Assembly (NCBI GenBank): GCA_026119935.1
Contig: JALRMH010000021.1
Location: forward strand, 248,001 to 312,000
Source: Endothia cerciana
Taxonomy: Eukaryota; Ascomycota; Sordariomycetes; Diaporthales; Cryphonectriaceae
Direction: 5' to 3'
DNA length: 64,000 nt
Shown here: positions 34,559-46,495 of the stretch, piece by piece
How positions within the stretch are numbered: position 1 is the stretch's first letter
Layout of the letters: the number at the start of each line of letters is the position of its first letter
Program-made: the position numbers and the translations under genes
Notes under the pieces: generated by a model
Databases searched by the model: none
Seen by the model: only the letters and a program-made list of their open reading frames with translations
Told to the model about the DNA's origin: nothing

Positions 34559-36570
34559 GCTTTTGCCCCAAGATGCTCAGCTCAAGTTGTATGCCTTCTC
34601 AGGGTTCGTGGTAGATCACGACATCCGTCGTCTGCGATGATCTGCGACTGAAGTTGTTATGAGGTGGATCAATCTGGCTTGATTATTTATTCCATGAGCC
34701 CAGCTCCATCTCTTGCTTCCTGCAAGCTCAGCGGCCCGGCCCTAGACTAAGACTGTCTTTATCAGCTGGGCAAGAGACACAGCACGAACATTGAACTAGG
34801 TGAATGGTGAAGAGACACAGTTTTGAGAGCCCTTCCCCTGCTGTCAGGACTGACATCGTCGTCGGCGCCGGGCAGTCGCAACATCAGATTACCTCCCAAC
34901 AGGAGACGGCCTCATGTTAGACAGGCAAAAGTGCTAAGCTAGCTGACTAGAGACTGCCGTACCGCGGGTGCGCCGGCAAAGGGCTTCTGCTCAATATGGT
35001 ACGAAGCTACTACCTTGCACAAGGACCCCGGAAGAGGGATCGTGGTGCGGGCGGCAGGACGGGTCTAATTGTATAGTATGTACAGATCGTCAGAAGCGGG
35101 TTATGGTGTCCCCCCTAGCCCGGCGTTGATGTGTGGAAGACCGGACGAGATGAATAAACGGTGCATCACCTGACGTCAGCTGGGACGCTGTGTAAACAAC
35201 CACAAATGACCGCCTCCCCCTCCCCGGTCGAGTTGCACAGACCTGGGATGGGATCGCACCGGACCTGCTGTGGTGCCATCGCCAGATCATCCCGTGTGTG
35301 ATCCCGTCACGGCATCACCTGCCCCTTGGGTCGCGACGGTGATTCAGGGGCCACTCTGCGAGTAGAGCCGCAGTGTGCTCGGGTCTGTTCCGCTGCTACA
35401 CACGAGCAGGCGGGTAGAACCCACCACGAGACGAAGGCGCTTGTAGGTCTGGGCCAATGGAGGCGTGTTCTTGGGGTGTATGAAGATGCAGGTCAGTCCG
35501 TTCACGGCATGGCTGAACCTCGGCTGCATAGGCACACACACACACACCGCACGTCCGACATCCAGCCCAACCCCGGGTGCGCCATTTTACTGTGGCACAT
35601 GGAGCGGTGGTGTTACCTCGTCCCCCACGATGGTGACAAGGCATTAACCATCGTGCCCGTCCCAAGGCCGTCTGCGATGGGGCTGTGGCGATAAGAACAG
35701 ACGGGCCCTGTGGCGGGATGAAATACAAAAGCTCTCAGTAGGCAGCAGAGCGCGTAAGCCTACCTAGGCACTCTGGATTCGCCTCCGGCGGCTGTCTGAC
35801 GGGCGAGTGGGTTGCACCCACCCACTCCAGGACATCCGGCGGCTTACATCAGAGGATATATTCTGGGTTTGGGGGGGGGGGGGAGAATACAGATCATCAT
35901 CCGCTGCCTTGTCCCTGATTGCCTCACCGCCTCACCGAGAAGAAATCAAGACATTGAAAGGAGGGTGGGGAGGGGAGCGCAAGAAATGCTTAACTTGAGT
36001 GGCAGCAAGTCTATTGTGAGCGCTCACCGCTATGAGGCGCTTGGATGTCTCACAGTTGCGTACTGGGTCAGTAGACCGGTGAGAAATGATGTAGACTGCG
36101 CGAGCCTCGTCTTATCCTACCACACTCGTCGTCCATGGCACTAGCATGTAGCACCACAGACTGCGGAGATTATTCCAGAATGAGAGACAAGCATTGAGTG
36201 CTGACGTTTGTCCCCACGGGATGGAAAGGCGGATAGGGCTGTGACCGAGCCCGCGAGGCGTGGTGAGACCGGCTGAATAACGGACTGACTGACGGACCGA
36301 CTACCTGCTCGGTAGTGGTCACAGTTGCAGTTACTACCCGTGTGTTCGCAGCAGGCAGCATCGCATGTTCTTTTCATCGCGCGCTAGGCGTTCGAGGTTG
36401 ATGGCTCTTGGTCTACTACATAGTAGAAGACGGTCACCGGGTGGGAAGATGAGGCGGTTGATACCCTTGGGGGGGGGGGGGGCGATCGAGGGGGATCTGG
36501 AGCGGGCTCGTAACAGTATACCCACGGGTCTCGGGCAGAAAAGTGTTAGTGAGGAGCTCTCCCTGCTTCA

Positions 36571-36610
36571 CCAGACCCAGCCAGACCCAGCCAGACCCAG
36601 CCAGACCCAC
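36571..36610. repeat. Four tandem copies of a 10-base unit
   Basis: The unit CCAGACCCAG is repeated four times head to tail; the last copy ends in C instead of G. Confidence 0.95.
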
Positions 36611-39600
36611 CTGCTACCGTTCAAGATCGAGGGCTAACTGGATGAGATCTCACCTCACTTGGCGGGGTAATACTCCGTAGGTATGGGGGCCATCTGTGCC
36701 CGCAACCATTCCTATTCTTCTCTCTCTGTGTACCACCCCCCGGAGATGCGGCTCAGTCGAGCCAACAACGCAGCTGCGCCCCTCTGAAGTCGACGCAACG
36801 CAGAATTGGCCGGACGGAGCGCCTCATGATTCACGCGAGAGCAGGAGTCACGAACGCGGCCGTGCAACTGACCCCGCCGAGATCGACCGACTGGCTCCCT
36901 GACGCGATGGATCGTGATCAGCAAGTCTTCTCGAAGGCCTATCAACCCCCGACCGGTACGAGTCCTCCCGCCCCCCCAACGCACACACCTGGCAGCCTAC
37001 TAGATTAGATCGTCTCGCGGCCAGGCCCACAAGAGACGAATCAGCCCTGAAGGAGTCCTCAGGTCCCCATCCGGGTGATCCTCCCGCGAGCCATGTTAGA
37101 GGAACAATGTCCCGGGGGGACCTCGATTCGACAGCGGCGCAACCGGGATGGACGCTGAAGATAACTGGGAATGCATCTCGTAGCATGGACCGGCTTCCCA
37201 GATTCCTGCATCTAAAGCGTCGTAGCCGCTGAAGACGCCGGTCTATTCTACATAGTACTACGTGCTGCTGCACCCTTTTTGGGCAGACACCCGTGAACTG
37301 CCGATTAACCAACGAGCCGATTCCATCAGACGAGATCGCCAAGGGGTGGGGGGGGGGGTATTGCTGTCGTAGTGGCTTCGTTGGAAGTCTATCTACGACG
37401 ACAACTAATCCGGCCCCCAAACTGCTTCTGGACATGCACGCATTGGCTCTACAGGCTCCCGCTGCTCGCGGCAAACCAGGCGGCTGCAAGATCGACGACT
37501 ATCTCACCCACTCTCGTGTGTCTTGAGCCGCTTATAAGCCTCATCACATCCACACCGTCACCCTGCTGCGTTAGGCACGCGGGCCTTATTCGTGGCTGTG
37601 GGGAAGCCCATGGTCGCGGTGTGGATGGCTGACTCGGAATGGGCTTGAGCTATTGTAAGACGGGACCCAGTACCTGCGTTCTGCTGGCCGTCACGAGGGG
37701 CCGCAGATGATCGAAAGCCACGGGGGTGTGTTCCCAATCTGTATGTGATAAAGAGCCGCTATATTCTGGATGGCAAGCCCCTGGTGGTGTCATAAATGCC
37801 TAAAGGGAATGAGGATTTGGTGTGGGAATCATCGTGCGATCCCTTCCTGCACATCTTGTGAGTGGTCGGGGGCTGGGCCAATGTGGCCGCGACCGCGGCC
37901 ATACCACCAGGCAGGGCCTCGGGAGGCGAGACTGGCGCTCGACGCGGGCTACCAGAGGCCCCCGGAAGTCCCTAGGCTGCCTAAGGCGATGTCTTGTCGA
38001 GGCCATACGGTGCTGGCCATTCTGTCCTGGATGCCACACCCTTGCCTTGCTCGCCCCAACTGGGGCACCCTTCACGTCGCCATCTCGATGCGAAAGCTAT
38101 ACCCGGGCCGCCTCAACAAGCCCTGGCGGACATGTGTACAAACCCACATTGGCAGCACACGCTGGCCCTCAAGCTGCGCCCCTCACCTTACTCGGCTTTC
38201 ACGCTGCTGCGGCTGCTCGAGAACATAGTGACCTTGTCGTCCTGAGAAACCGCCGCAGCAACCTGACGAGGCCGGAATGCTCTCGAGGTTTGCGAATATG
38301 CGCCTCTGCTATTTGGGCCGTTGGCGATCGAATCCTTGTTTAGGCTCCGAGGTTAGTTGCGTCGTACCCAGCATGCAGCGGAGAGGCTCTAGCCCAGGCG
38401 TGTACAAGGGTGCATCCTCCAGCATCTGTTTCGTCGTCGATGCGCCTGACATGCCGGAACGGTAGCCCACGGCACCTTCGTCAAACAAGGAGGGTATATC
38501 AACCAGGTTCCAAGAGAAGAGTACAGTACCGCGGTCTTCGCTGTCTGAGAGCACTGGTCCTCCGCGCCTGGGTTGGTCGCGGACACGTACTCCGTGTTAG
38601 GACTCGCTCAGGAAGGCCTCCACGGCTCTCCGTGACATGTCGCTTACAACTATGAATGACCGTTAAGACCATGATCAAGTTAAGGTCATGTCTCCCACGA
38701 AAGGACGGGGGCATCTCACAAGCCGCACAACGCGGAGTGGCCCGTCCTGCCTGGACTTTTGCCCAGAAATCCATAGGCTTGCCCATCAGGAGAGGCCACA
38801 GAACCGACGACCTGCAGTTGGAGAGGACATCCCGCGTCACTTATGGGGAACGGGCCTGTGATTCGGCTTCTGTACAGGATGTGGACTGACGTGGGCCGTT
38901 CTCCCTGGACGGACCAGAGGCACCGGCCGACAATCGCGGCCATTGATGCGCATCTGGACAAAATGTTATTTGCTTTGGCACCGTACTAATTCCTGGAAAG
39001 GGTGATCTGCTTTGCCGAGCACGCCGGGGCTGTCTGTCAGCTGCGTCACCTCATGTCATGTCCACTGACACCACATTGCTCGTCCGGGAAGTCTGCCGTC
39101 CTCGCTATCACTTTCCGCGGAGAATCCAGCAGGTACTCATAAGCCCGCATGGGCAGAGCAGAAATACCCCCCCCCCCCCCGCTGAGGACGACAACGACAT
39201 ACGCTCCTCCGCCGCATCGTATCGGTATCTCCTCCGTAGCAGCGAGAACGAAGCATCAGCAGGGTGTCGGCACAACAGTATCGTATCGTCTGTTACCTTC
39301 CTCTTACACACCGCCATATTGCTACTGCAGATTACCTCATCCAGAAGCCAAGGGCTGGTACATATCCTGCTCAAGACCGGCCAGGGTGCTACCAGGTACA
39401 CGATTTGCAGGACAGGCACTGGACCCACGCGGGCATTCAGTTGCTGGGCCACCAGTCTCGTTACCCACGCTCAAACGATTTGTTGTTCCATGAGGCCGTC
39501 TCGCTGTTCCCTCTAGCCCGTTCAACTCCTGACTCTCCCCCTCTCTCTCTCTCTCTCTTCCCGTGCGTCGAGTACGATCTTCCCGCGCGGACTCAGAGTT

Positions 39601-39690
39601 TCCATTTCTCGCAATTTCGACACATTCTTCTGCTTGGTCGGACCCGGCCCTCTGAATTTTACCCTTTCACCTCGGAGACCCATTAGGCCC

Positions 39691-39719
39691 TTTTTTTTTG
39701 GGGGGGGGGTTTTTTTTTT
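39691..39719. repeat. T9-G10-T10 homopolymer block
   Basis: Nine T, ten G and ten T in direct succession. It may be a genuine low-complexity element or an assembly weak point; it sits in non-coding DNA. Confidence 0.9.
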
Positions 39720-40934
39720 GTTGGCCACCACTACTGAAAGCCATTCGCCGCACGGCCAATGCTGGCGACCCGCGTAGGGACTACTTCGGAGACTACGATT
39801 CGAATATATCCGTCGAGGAATACGCGATTCACGCCGGGTTGTGGTTATTGTTGCCCCAAGTTTGCCTTGACTTTTTTAACACACTGCGACCCCGGACCTG
39901 TCATCCTTCTTTGGACGGACCACTGGAACGACATCAGACCCCAGGTCTGATTCATCGCTAATCAACATTCCGCCGTTGCCCTGATCCGCAGGGTCGACTT
40001 CCCGCTTTCAAATTCGACACCTTTCAACGCCATATTCCACCTGACAACACCACTTACAGACGGCGGATAAGGTGTAATAAGGACCTGCAGCTTGGAGTGC
40101 CCGGGGTGATACCAACCAGTTTCGCCCGCCCTAGTCACAGTCGGACAGAGGACCCCTTGGTTTTCCTGCAGGAGGACACACCAGCCCTCGAAGAAGCCGA
40201 TAGAAGAAGACAGGGGCGACCCGCTGACAGTTGGCTCGCCTCGCCTCGCCCTCGCCCCGCCTCTGCCTCTCTCACAGGTTGCGATCTCGAAACCCCCCTC
40301 GGATCCCCAGGGCCTTCAAGCGACCGTTTTTGTCGGCCTGCCGCGAACCAGAAACCGACAGCTCAGCTCTCAAGGTTTGCCAAGTGCACGTTTCTTACCC
40401 TTTACCGACTAGAGCAGGCGTCCGGTTTCCCGACGGAGCTGAAGCTTTGGCGGGAGAGCGCCTCTGGCCCTGCCCGCATCTGTTCTGGTTGGGAAGCCCC
40501 CCTGGCCATCCCATTAGGAGGGCACCCCCCTTGGCACAGCAGTGATTGGATCTTGATCCCTCCCACTAGACTTCGAGACTTTGGCTTTCTTCAGTCAGCG
40601 CCATCGGGATCCACTCTTTTCAGGGCAGGGTCGATCAATCTAGGGATCTGCGGAGTCGTCATTCAGTCCTCATCCTGTGTCCTGACCTGGGAGGTGGTCG
40701 GTCGGCCGTCCCCTCTTCCTCCTCGCTGCGCAGCGGGAGGAAGACCTCAGCCATCAAGAGCACTCTGTTTTGCTCGCCTTTTTTTTCTCTTCCCTTTTCT
40801 TCTTCCCCCTTCCTCTGCCCATCCCCCTCGCTGCCTCGCGCTCCGTTGTTATTGCGGAGCACTTTCAGGCTTCTTGTTCTTATCCGACATCCCGCGCGAG
40901 CCAGGCCTGCTTCGCGACCGCTTCCCCTCCGCGG

Positions 40935-40970
40935 ACCACCACCACCACCACCACCACCACCACCACCACC
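40935..40970. repeat. (ACC)12 trinucleotide repeat
   Basis: Thirty-six bases of perfect ACC units, in presumed upstream non-coding sequence of the J-domain gene. Confidence 0.95.
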
Positions 40971-41164
40971 ACACCTTGCCTGAATCCGGGGAAGGCCTGA
41001 TTTCATTCGGCCTCGAGGACGACCGTCGCTGCCTCTATTACCTCGTATCACGGGTTACAACATTGGCCTCTTGCGGCCAGGCCAGGCCGGAAGTAGAGGG
41101 AAAGCCTTCCCAGGGTCGATCCCTCGCCTCCTAGCCTTCTCGTCCCCAGCCTTCTTTTCGCCCC

Positions 41165-41180
41165 TTTATAGCTTTTATAT
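41165..41180 (+). promoter_or_regulatory. Possible TATA region of the J-domain gene
   Basis: The sequence TTTATAGCTTTTATAT lies about 410 bases before the ATG at 41593 and is followed by a CT-rich stretch, as at many fungal transcription start regions. Function is inferred from sequence and position only. Confidence 0.3.
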
Positions 41181-41592
41181 CACAACGCCTCTCTTCAGCC
41201 TCTGACACCCCCCAACCTCTGCCTCTCAGCCTCGCTCACCTCACCAACGCTTCCCGTTGCGGCCCAAAAGCGTATGAGCGCGCTTGACAAACCTGGCAGC
41301 TGGCCTCTCTAACTGCCAACCACCCCCTGCGAGACGTCATCGTCACACGATCCCTCCGCTGACCCGCTCTCCCCCTGCACCCAAAACACGCGGTAGCATT
41401 TCCTCCTCCGACCGTTTGGCACAGGGCTCCGGGACAGACCTGCCAACCGTTCCGTGGTAGGGCTTCTTGGCCAGTTGACACCACGGCGCTGGCGTGACAT
41501 CGCATCGCCAAGATATACTCGCCCTTTCCCACCGCCGTCTCTTCGTGACCGCCACCCTTCCCTACCTCGGCTAGTCTTCAGTCCCACACATC

Positions 41593-43308
41593 ATGGCTAC
41601 CTCATCAGCGTTAGATCCTTACAAGACTCTCGGTGTGGAGGTGGATGCAGACGCCGCCTCTATCAAGAAGGCCTACCGGAAGCTGGTCTTGACCTGCCAC
41701 CCCGACAAAGTCACCGATGAGTCGTTGAGGGAAGCGAAGCAGGAGGAGTTTCATCGGATACAGCAAGCCTATGAGACCATAGGCGAGCCGGACAAGAGGG
41801 AGCAGTACGATGACCAGATCAAGCTGAAGAAGTTGAGGGAAGAGAGGGACAGGATATCACCCAGGAACTCCCCGACACAGCCCCGGTACTTCAACGTCGA
41901 CATCCGCACCACCCGCCCGCCACCAGAGTTCCGAGCTTCGGCTTCGAAACGCTCCCCTTCCAAGGGTTCCTCAAATTTCAAGCAACACCCCCCCGACTTC
42001 TCACGGTCTTGGGAACAGAACAACGTTACAAGCCGATCAAGGACGTCTGAGGATGAGCGGAGGACCCGGCGGGCCACGAGCGACGAGAGGCTGAGGCGCG
42101 ATCTGCACGAATCGAGGAGAGAGGTGGAACGGGATCGGGATCGGGATCGGGATCGGGACCGACGCAGGGCAAGAGATGAGGAAGAGGAGCTTGAACGTAG
42201 AAGAGCGAGGCGCGAGCAGGAGAGAGAGAAGGAGCGGGAGCGGGAGCGGGAGCGGGAGCGTGAACGGGAGCGCGCACGCAGGCTCGAAAAGGAGCGCAAG
42301 GAGCGTGCAGAGCGGGAAGAGCGGGAAAGGGCAGCGGCTGCAAGGCAAGAGAGGAAAGCAAGAGAGCGTGCTGCTGAACGTGAACGTGAGCGTGAGAGAC
42401 AACGAAAGCTGGAGGCTGAAGAGAAGCTGCGCCCCAAGACAAAGCCCTATTATGCTGAGCACCTCAGCGACGACGAGGAAGAAGTCCCGAGAAGTCGGGC
42501 CAAGAAGGCGTCAAAGAAGGACAGCCCGACCAGGGACAAGTCGTCCTCCAAGCGATCGAGTCCCCTCGACGAAGCCGTCCCTGAACTGCCCAACACGAAC
42601 AGTATCTTCGAGTCCAAAATGGCGTACGCGGCCTCCTACATCAAAGGCCAACGGTCCAAGAGCAATAAGTCCTCGTCCAAGCACGCGGACACACCCTTCT
42701 CCTCCGCTGAGTACCCTGACCCCAGCACCTGGGTTCCCAAGCGCCGGGTATCGGGCGATGCGAAGCACACCAAGGCCGAGGGTATCTACGTCGACACCGG
42801 TGCGCCATCCCGGGACCGCCCCGAGGCGACCAATGTCTCGCCTGTCGCGCAGAGCCCGCCGCGCCTGCAGAAGTCCCACACCATCAGCCACGTCCCCGAG
42901 CCCGAATCACTGCCCCCTCGGATTCCCTTCGGGCGCTCGCAGACCATGCAGCCCGAGCACTTGAGCCGATCATCTGGCGCCGAGAGGTACCGATCCTCGC
43001 GGGGACGGACTTCCATGGACGAGGACGATGCCTACTTCTCCCGCCCCAAGTCGCAGAAGAAGTACACCATCAGCCATGACAGCGGCACGCCGCGGGTCTT
43101 CGAGGCTCAACACAAGGGTCTGTACCCGCAAGGCCCAAGCGCTGGGTTCCCAAAGGTCAAGGTGTCGGAGCATTATGGGCCGGAGAACCTATCGACGTCG
43201 AAACGATACGAAGGGGTGGACTATGTGACCTCAAGCTACAGCCCGCCATCTTACACCGACTACAACCCCGCTGCTTACGGCCAGGCATTCGTTGCCACCC
43301 ACGTGTGA
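41593..43308 (+). CDS. J-domain co-chaperone with long charged coiled-coil region
   Basis: An intronless gene of 571 residues. Residues 8-70 form an intact type III J domain (DPYKTLGVEVDADAASIKKA) with His36-Pro37-Asp38 in TCHPDK, so it should stimulate the ATPase of an Hsp70 partner. There is no Gly/Phe region or zinc-finger. Residues about 155-285 are an extremely charged Arg/Glu/Asp stretch with tandem ERERER and DRDRDR runs, predicted to be a long single helix or coiled coil. Residues 300-571 are disordered and rich in Ser and Pro. The DNA shows short tandem repeats in step with the charged peptide, for example CGGGAT units near 42130-42160. The arrangement is known from uncharacterised fungal J proteins; nuclear location is plausible from the basic tracts but not shown. 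Confidence 0.85.
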   Translation: MATSSALDPYKTLGVEVDADAASIKKAYRKLVLTCHPDKVTDESLREAKQEEFHRIQQAYETIGEPDKREQYDDQIKLKKLREERDRISPRNSPTQPRYFNVDIRTTRPPPEFRASASKRSPSKGSSNFKQHPPDFSRSWEQNNVTSRSRTSEDERRTRRATSDERLRRDLHESRREVERDRDRDRDRDRRRARDEEEELERRRARREQEREKERERERERERERERARRLEKERKERAEREERERAAAARQERKARERAAERERERERQRKLEAEEKLRPKTKPYYAEHLSDDEEEVPRSRAKKASKKDSPTRDKSSSKRSSPLDEAVPELPNTNSIFESKMAYAASYIKGQRSKSNKSSSKHADTPFSSAEYPDPSTWVPKRRVSGDAKHTKAEGIYVDTGAPSRDRPEATNVSPVAQSPPRLQKSHTISHVPEPESLPPRIPFGRSQTMQPEHLSRSSGAERYRSSRGRTSMDEDDAYFSRPKSQKKYTISHDSGTPRVFEAQHKGLYPQGPSAGFPKVKVSEHYGPENLSTSKRYEGVDYVTSSYSPPSYTDYNPAAYGQAFVATHV

Positions 43309-44680
43309 AGATGGCTCGCTGAATTCTAGCATGCATCCATGTTGTATATCTTGGTGAGAGGCGACCGTGGTCCATACTTTTCCTACCATATATGGGGGTC
43401 CATTCTTTTCTATGAGTTCTTATCTCGTCTTTCTCAGTGGCGTTGCTCTGGGTCATGTGGCTACCCAGAGAGAGCTGGTATGCTATCTGTCATATACGGG
43501 TCTGCTTTCTATTCGGCGTTGTCAGGGTCTCATCTCTCCTATTTTTGGGGGCTTTACTACTACTCACTCACCTTCACTGGACATGAACGAGATATTTCAT
43601 GAAAACAAGATACAGCAGTAACGAGCAGCATGTATTAACGACAAGGCATTTTCGAGTGTGAGAGGCCTTTATCTGGGCCGACAGCCTCCATAGGCACGAC
43701 CCTCACTGTCCAGACAAGGAATGACCAATACTCATACCCGACAAGAGTGAGACGGGACTCTGCTGGAACCAGCCTCGTGTCAGCATGTTGGCAGCCATCG
43801 GCAGCTTTAGCCGCTGACGGGGCATCGTCAGCCGGCCCGGTCAGACACTCATCTCACCCACCACCATTGACGCTTGAGGAAGGGTCGGAATAACCCATAC
43901 ATACCACGCCATATAAACCAAGATGAACCAGCCATCGACCAATAGGAACGGGGTAGGCGGAGAGGCAACGGAGCCCCACGGAACATCTACGACCCAGGGG
44001 ACGATGATGACCCGGCTACTACATAGGCACTTTGATTTCAGCTCAGGGTATCTTTGTCTATTCTCTTTGTGCAGTCTCTTATCTTTGATAGGCCTCTGGA
44101 TGATGAATAATGATGAGGAGAGCTTTTCACAAGTGAAAAACAAAGAAAAACAATTACTCGCCCGTTATCAGATGTGACCGCGCCTCAAGCCACCCTGGGA
44201 CTCTGACCGACTTCGTCCACGGAAGTTCATGCATATCGCTCACAAGAGAGGTGTATCGAGATTGGTTATGGTGTAGAAGACATACACTCATGCGTGTATA
44301 CACTTATATTCGGCAGCCCGAGTCTGGGCCGGCGATGAAGCAGGGCAACGCCCACGCTATGATGGTCCATGCCGTAAGGGTTAAGGAGAAGAAAAGAAAA
44401 AAAGGTAACTGTATCTGCTGTGCTAGGACCCCATATTTGATTCTACCACGCAGGCGATGCGATGCATATCTCCGAGAACGATCCCACAGCGGGGCCTGTC
44501 CAAGCCGCCCGCCCAAATGCAACGTACATGGGAATGGGTATATATCTAAACAAAGCCCTCCTGCCCCAACCGCCTAAGAACTCTATGCCGTCTGGGAAAG
44601 AAAAAAAAAAAAAAAAAAAAAAAATTTTTTTTGACTACTCCTCGCCTTCGCTTCCGCCTTCCTCCGGCCTAATGCAACTT
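43309..44680. other. Convergent intergenic spacer
   Basis: Lies between the 3' ends of the J-domain gene and the sterol acyltransferase gene. No gene supported. Short frames at 43339-43621 and 43923-44177 are not convincing. It includes the A24-T8 tract at 44601-44632. Confidence 0.5.
44601..44632. repeat. A24-T8 homopolymer tract
   Basis: Twenty-four A followed by eight T, 49 bases beyond the stop codon of the minus-strand sterol acyltransferase gene. Read on that strand it is A8-T24, a possible 3' UTR or polyadenylation-region element. Confidence 0.9.
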
Positions 44681-46495
44681 CTAGACAAGCACATAGAGAG
44701 CGCAGATCTGGTCGTTCTGGTTAGCGGGCGAGAATCCGGAGAGAGAAGAGACAAGGGTGCGGGGACAGCTTACCACGCTCAGTCCCAGGATCATCGAGCA
44801 CCAAAAGCACACATTGTTCAACGTCTTCCTCCCGCGGACCCACTTGGTGCGCTGCAGCACCACGATAGGGAGCTGCAGCATCTGGCACACGAAGCCGTAC
44901 CCGCGGAGCTTCTTGGTGATGCAGGCCATGACGATCTCATGGCCGAGGGCCGACACCAGGAAGGTGATGACCGTGGCGTAGTCCCGGCCGATGTGGGGCC
45001 GCGACGCGCTGTAGACGTGGCGCCGCAGGAAGCTGTACACGGGCACGTTCCACTCGCGGCTGAACTCCATCCAGTCGGTGCTGTTCCACCAGTCGCTGTA
45101 GAAGTGGCGGTCCGCGAAGCGTGTGATCTCGGCGAAGGACCCGAGGACATACTCGAAGATGACGAGGAAGACAAGCAGGAAGGTCAGCATGAAGGGGAAC
45201 AGCAGCCAGGAGACGGTCTCGAAGAGCACGAGGAGAAACTCGACGGCGCCGGTTGACTGGAGCAGCCGTGCGGAGGAGCTCTGGAGGATGGGGAGGATAA
45301 ACTCCTCGGAGATGATGGTCAGGAGGAAGATGCACCCGAACACCGCGATGATCTTGGAGATGAGGTTCTGCCAATCGATGTGCTCGATGCGAGGATATTC
45401 GATCTCGTAGCACAGGGTCGGGCAGAAGAGGAAGTCGATCCAGTTAGACCAGGTCAGGTTGCTCGGGTAGGTGATGTTGCCCATGGGGCTCGTCAGCTCT
45501 CTTGCCAGATCCTCGCGCAGCTGTAACACCTCCTGGTCCTCCCCGTTCTCGGCCTTATCGCCGCTCTCGTGTTTGGCCCGGGTCGGACTAGCAAGTGTGC
45601 CGCCCGGGTTCTCGGCGGTCGGGTAGAGGTATGCTGGCTCGCGCGAGGCAGTGGAAGGGTTGTCGAGCTCCTGCAGGCGCTTCTCCGTCTCGCTCAGGTG
45701 TCCGTTGTAGAAGGCATACGAGTGCATCTTCATGAGGATCACCATGGTGTGTAGCAGCAGGAAGACCTGCGACGTCCACGGCCACTGGAGCAAGAAAGGC
45801 ACGGCGATCCAGAATGCCAACCACACCGCCTGATAGATGCTCTGGACTGCCATGCCCCTCTTGGCCCACGTCCCACCACTTCCAGCCTTGGCCGTCCTGA
45901 CATGTCTCTGCAGGGGCAACACCCCTGAGGCGCTCGCAACCATGGCGAAGTCGACCAAGCCCAGGTGCCATAGCTTCACGGTAAAGAGTGTCCATATCTG
46001 CACGCGCATGGGGTATCCCGTGTCTTTGATATTGCGCAGCATTGTAGTTATAGCCATGATGGCCAGGCCGATCCAGAAGAGGCTAAAGAACCCATGGAAA
46101 TCGCGGTAGTCGGAATTCGGGTCGAAGTGTGATACCCGGGTTGCGAACTCGATGGTCGGGAAGATTCGACGTCGCTGCTCGGCACGAACTTGTTTGCGAG
46201 CAGTCGAGAGGGACTTAACAGAGGGTAGAGCATCGGCAGGTATGGGAGTTGAGCGGCCGCTGTGATGGAGGGAGCAGGTAGTCAGCATCTATGCCCCCAA
46301 GCAGCCACGAAGGGGACAGGGAACTAGTAGATACCTCGTCTGCCCTGTCAGGGTGCCGGTATCAGGAGAGTCCAGATAGCCATTGGTCCCTCCAGAGACA
46401 GTTGTCAGCTGTGATAGCTGAGAGTGCACAGGCTTGCGCGGTCGTGGGCGCAATATGCCATCGTTGGTGTCATGAAGCTCGGCAGAGGAAGCCAT
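44681..46495 (-). CDS. ARE2: Sterol O-acyltransferase (MBOAT family, ARE1/ARE2-like)
   Basis: Makes steryl esters from sterol and acyl-CoA in the ER membrane, feeding lipid droplets. Three exons (46495-46335, 46259-44774 and 44707-44681) give 557 residues. The second intron (GTAAGC..CGACCAG, 66 bases, with a GCTAACC branch site) leaves a last exon of only eight codons (ICALYVLV), which restores the usual family C terminus. About nine hydrophobic segments lie between residues 110 and 557. Signature motifs are present: HFYSDWWNSTDWMEFSREWN around 440-455 (the FYxDWWN element of acyl-CoA:sterol acyltransferases), then the active-site histidine near residue 494 in SALGHEIVM. The N-terminal 100 residues are hydrophilic, as usual for this family. 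It is divergent from a small unknown gene at 47184. ARE1 and ARE2 cannot be told apart here; the symbol marks the family. Confidence 0.9.

Larger units (their letters stand above)
34559..41592. other. 7-kb intergenic region ahead of the J-domain gene
   Basis: No supported gene. Features: a short CA repeat near 35535, G13 (35871-35883), G14 (36469-36482), four tandem copies of a 10-base unit (36571-36610), G11 (37348-37358), C14 (39167-39180), (CT)9 (39541-39558), a T9-G10-T10 block (39691-39719) and (ACC)12 (40935-40970). Bases 39500-41590 are pyrimidine-rich and look like a long promoter/leader region for the gene at 41593; a 345-codon open frame at 40097-41134 lies within it but is not protein-like. 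Confidence 0.5.

Noticed and set aside
36571..36610. Tandem 10-base repeat considered as a CRISPR-like or telomere-like array
   Set aside because: Units are head to tail without spacers, only four copies, and the unit is not a telomere repeat.
37770..38343. Overlapping plus-strand frames of 152 and 173 codons
   Set aside because: Two frames open at once, both Cys/Arg/Pro-rich, no motif.
41769..42462. Minus-strand frames rich in Ser/Arg or Leu/Pro within the J-domain gene
   Set aside because: Antisense shadows of the Arg/Glu repeat region.
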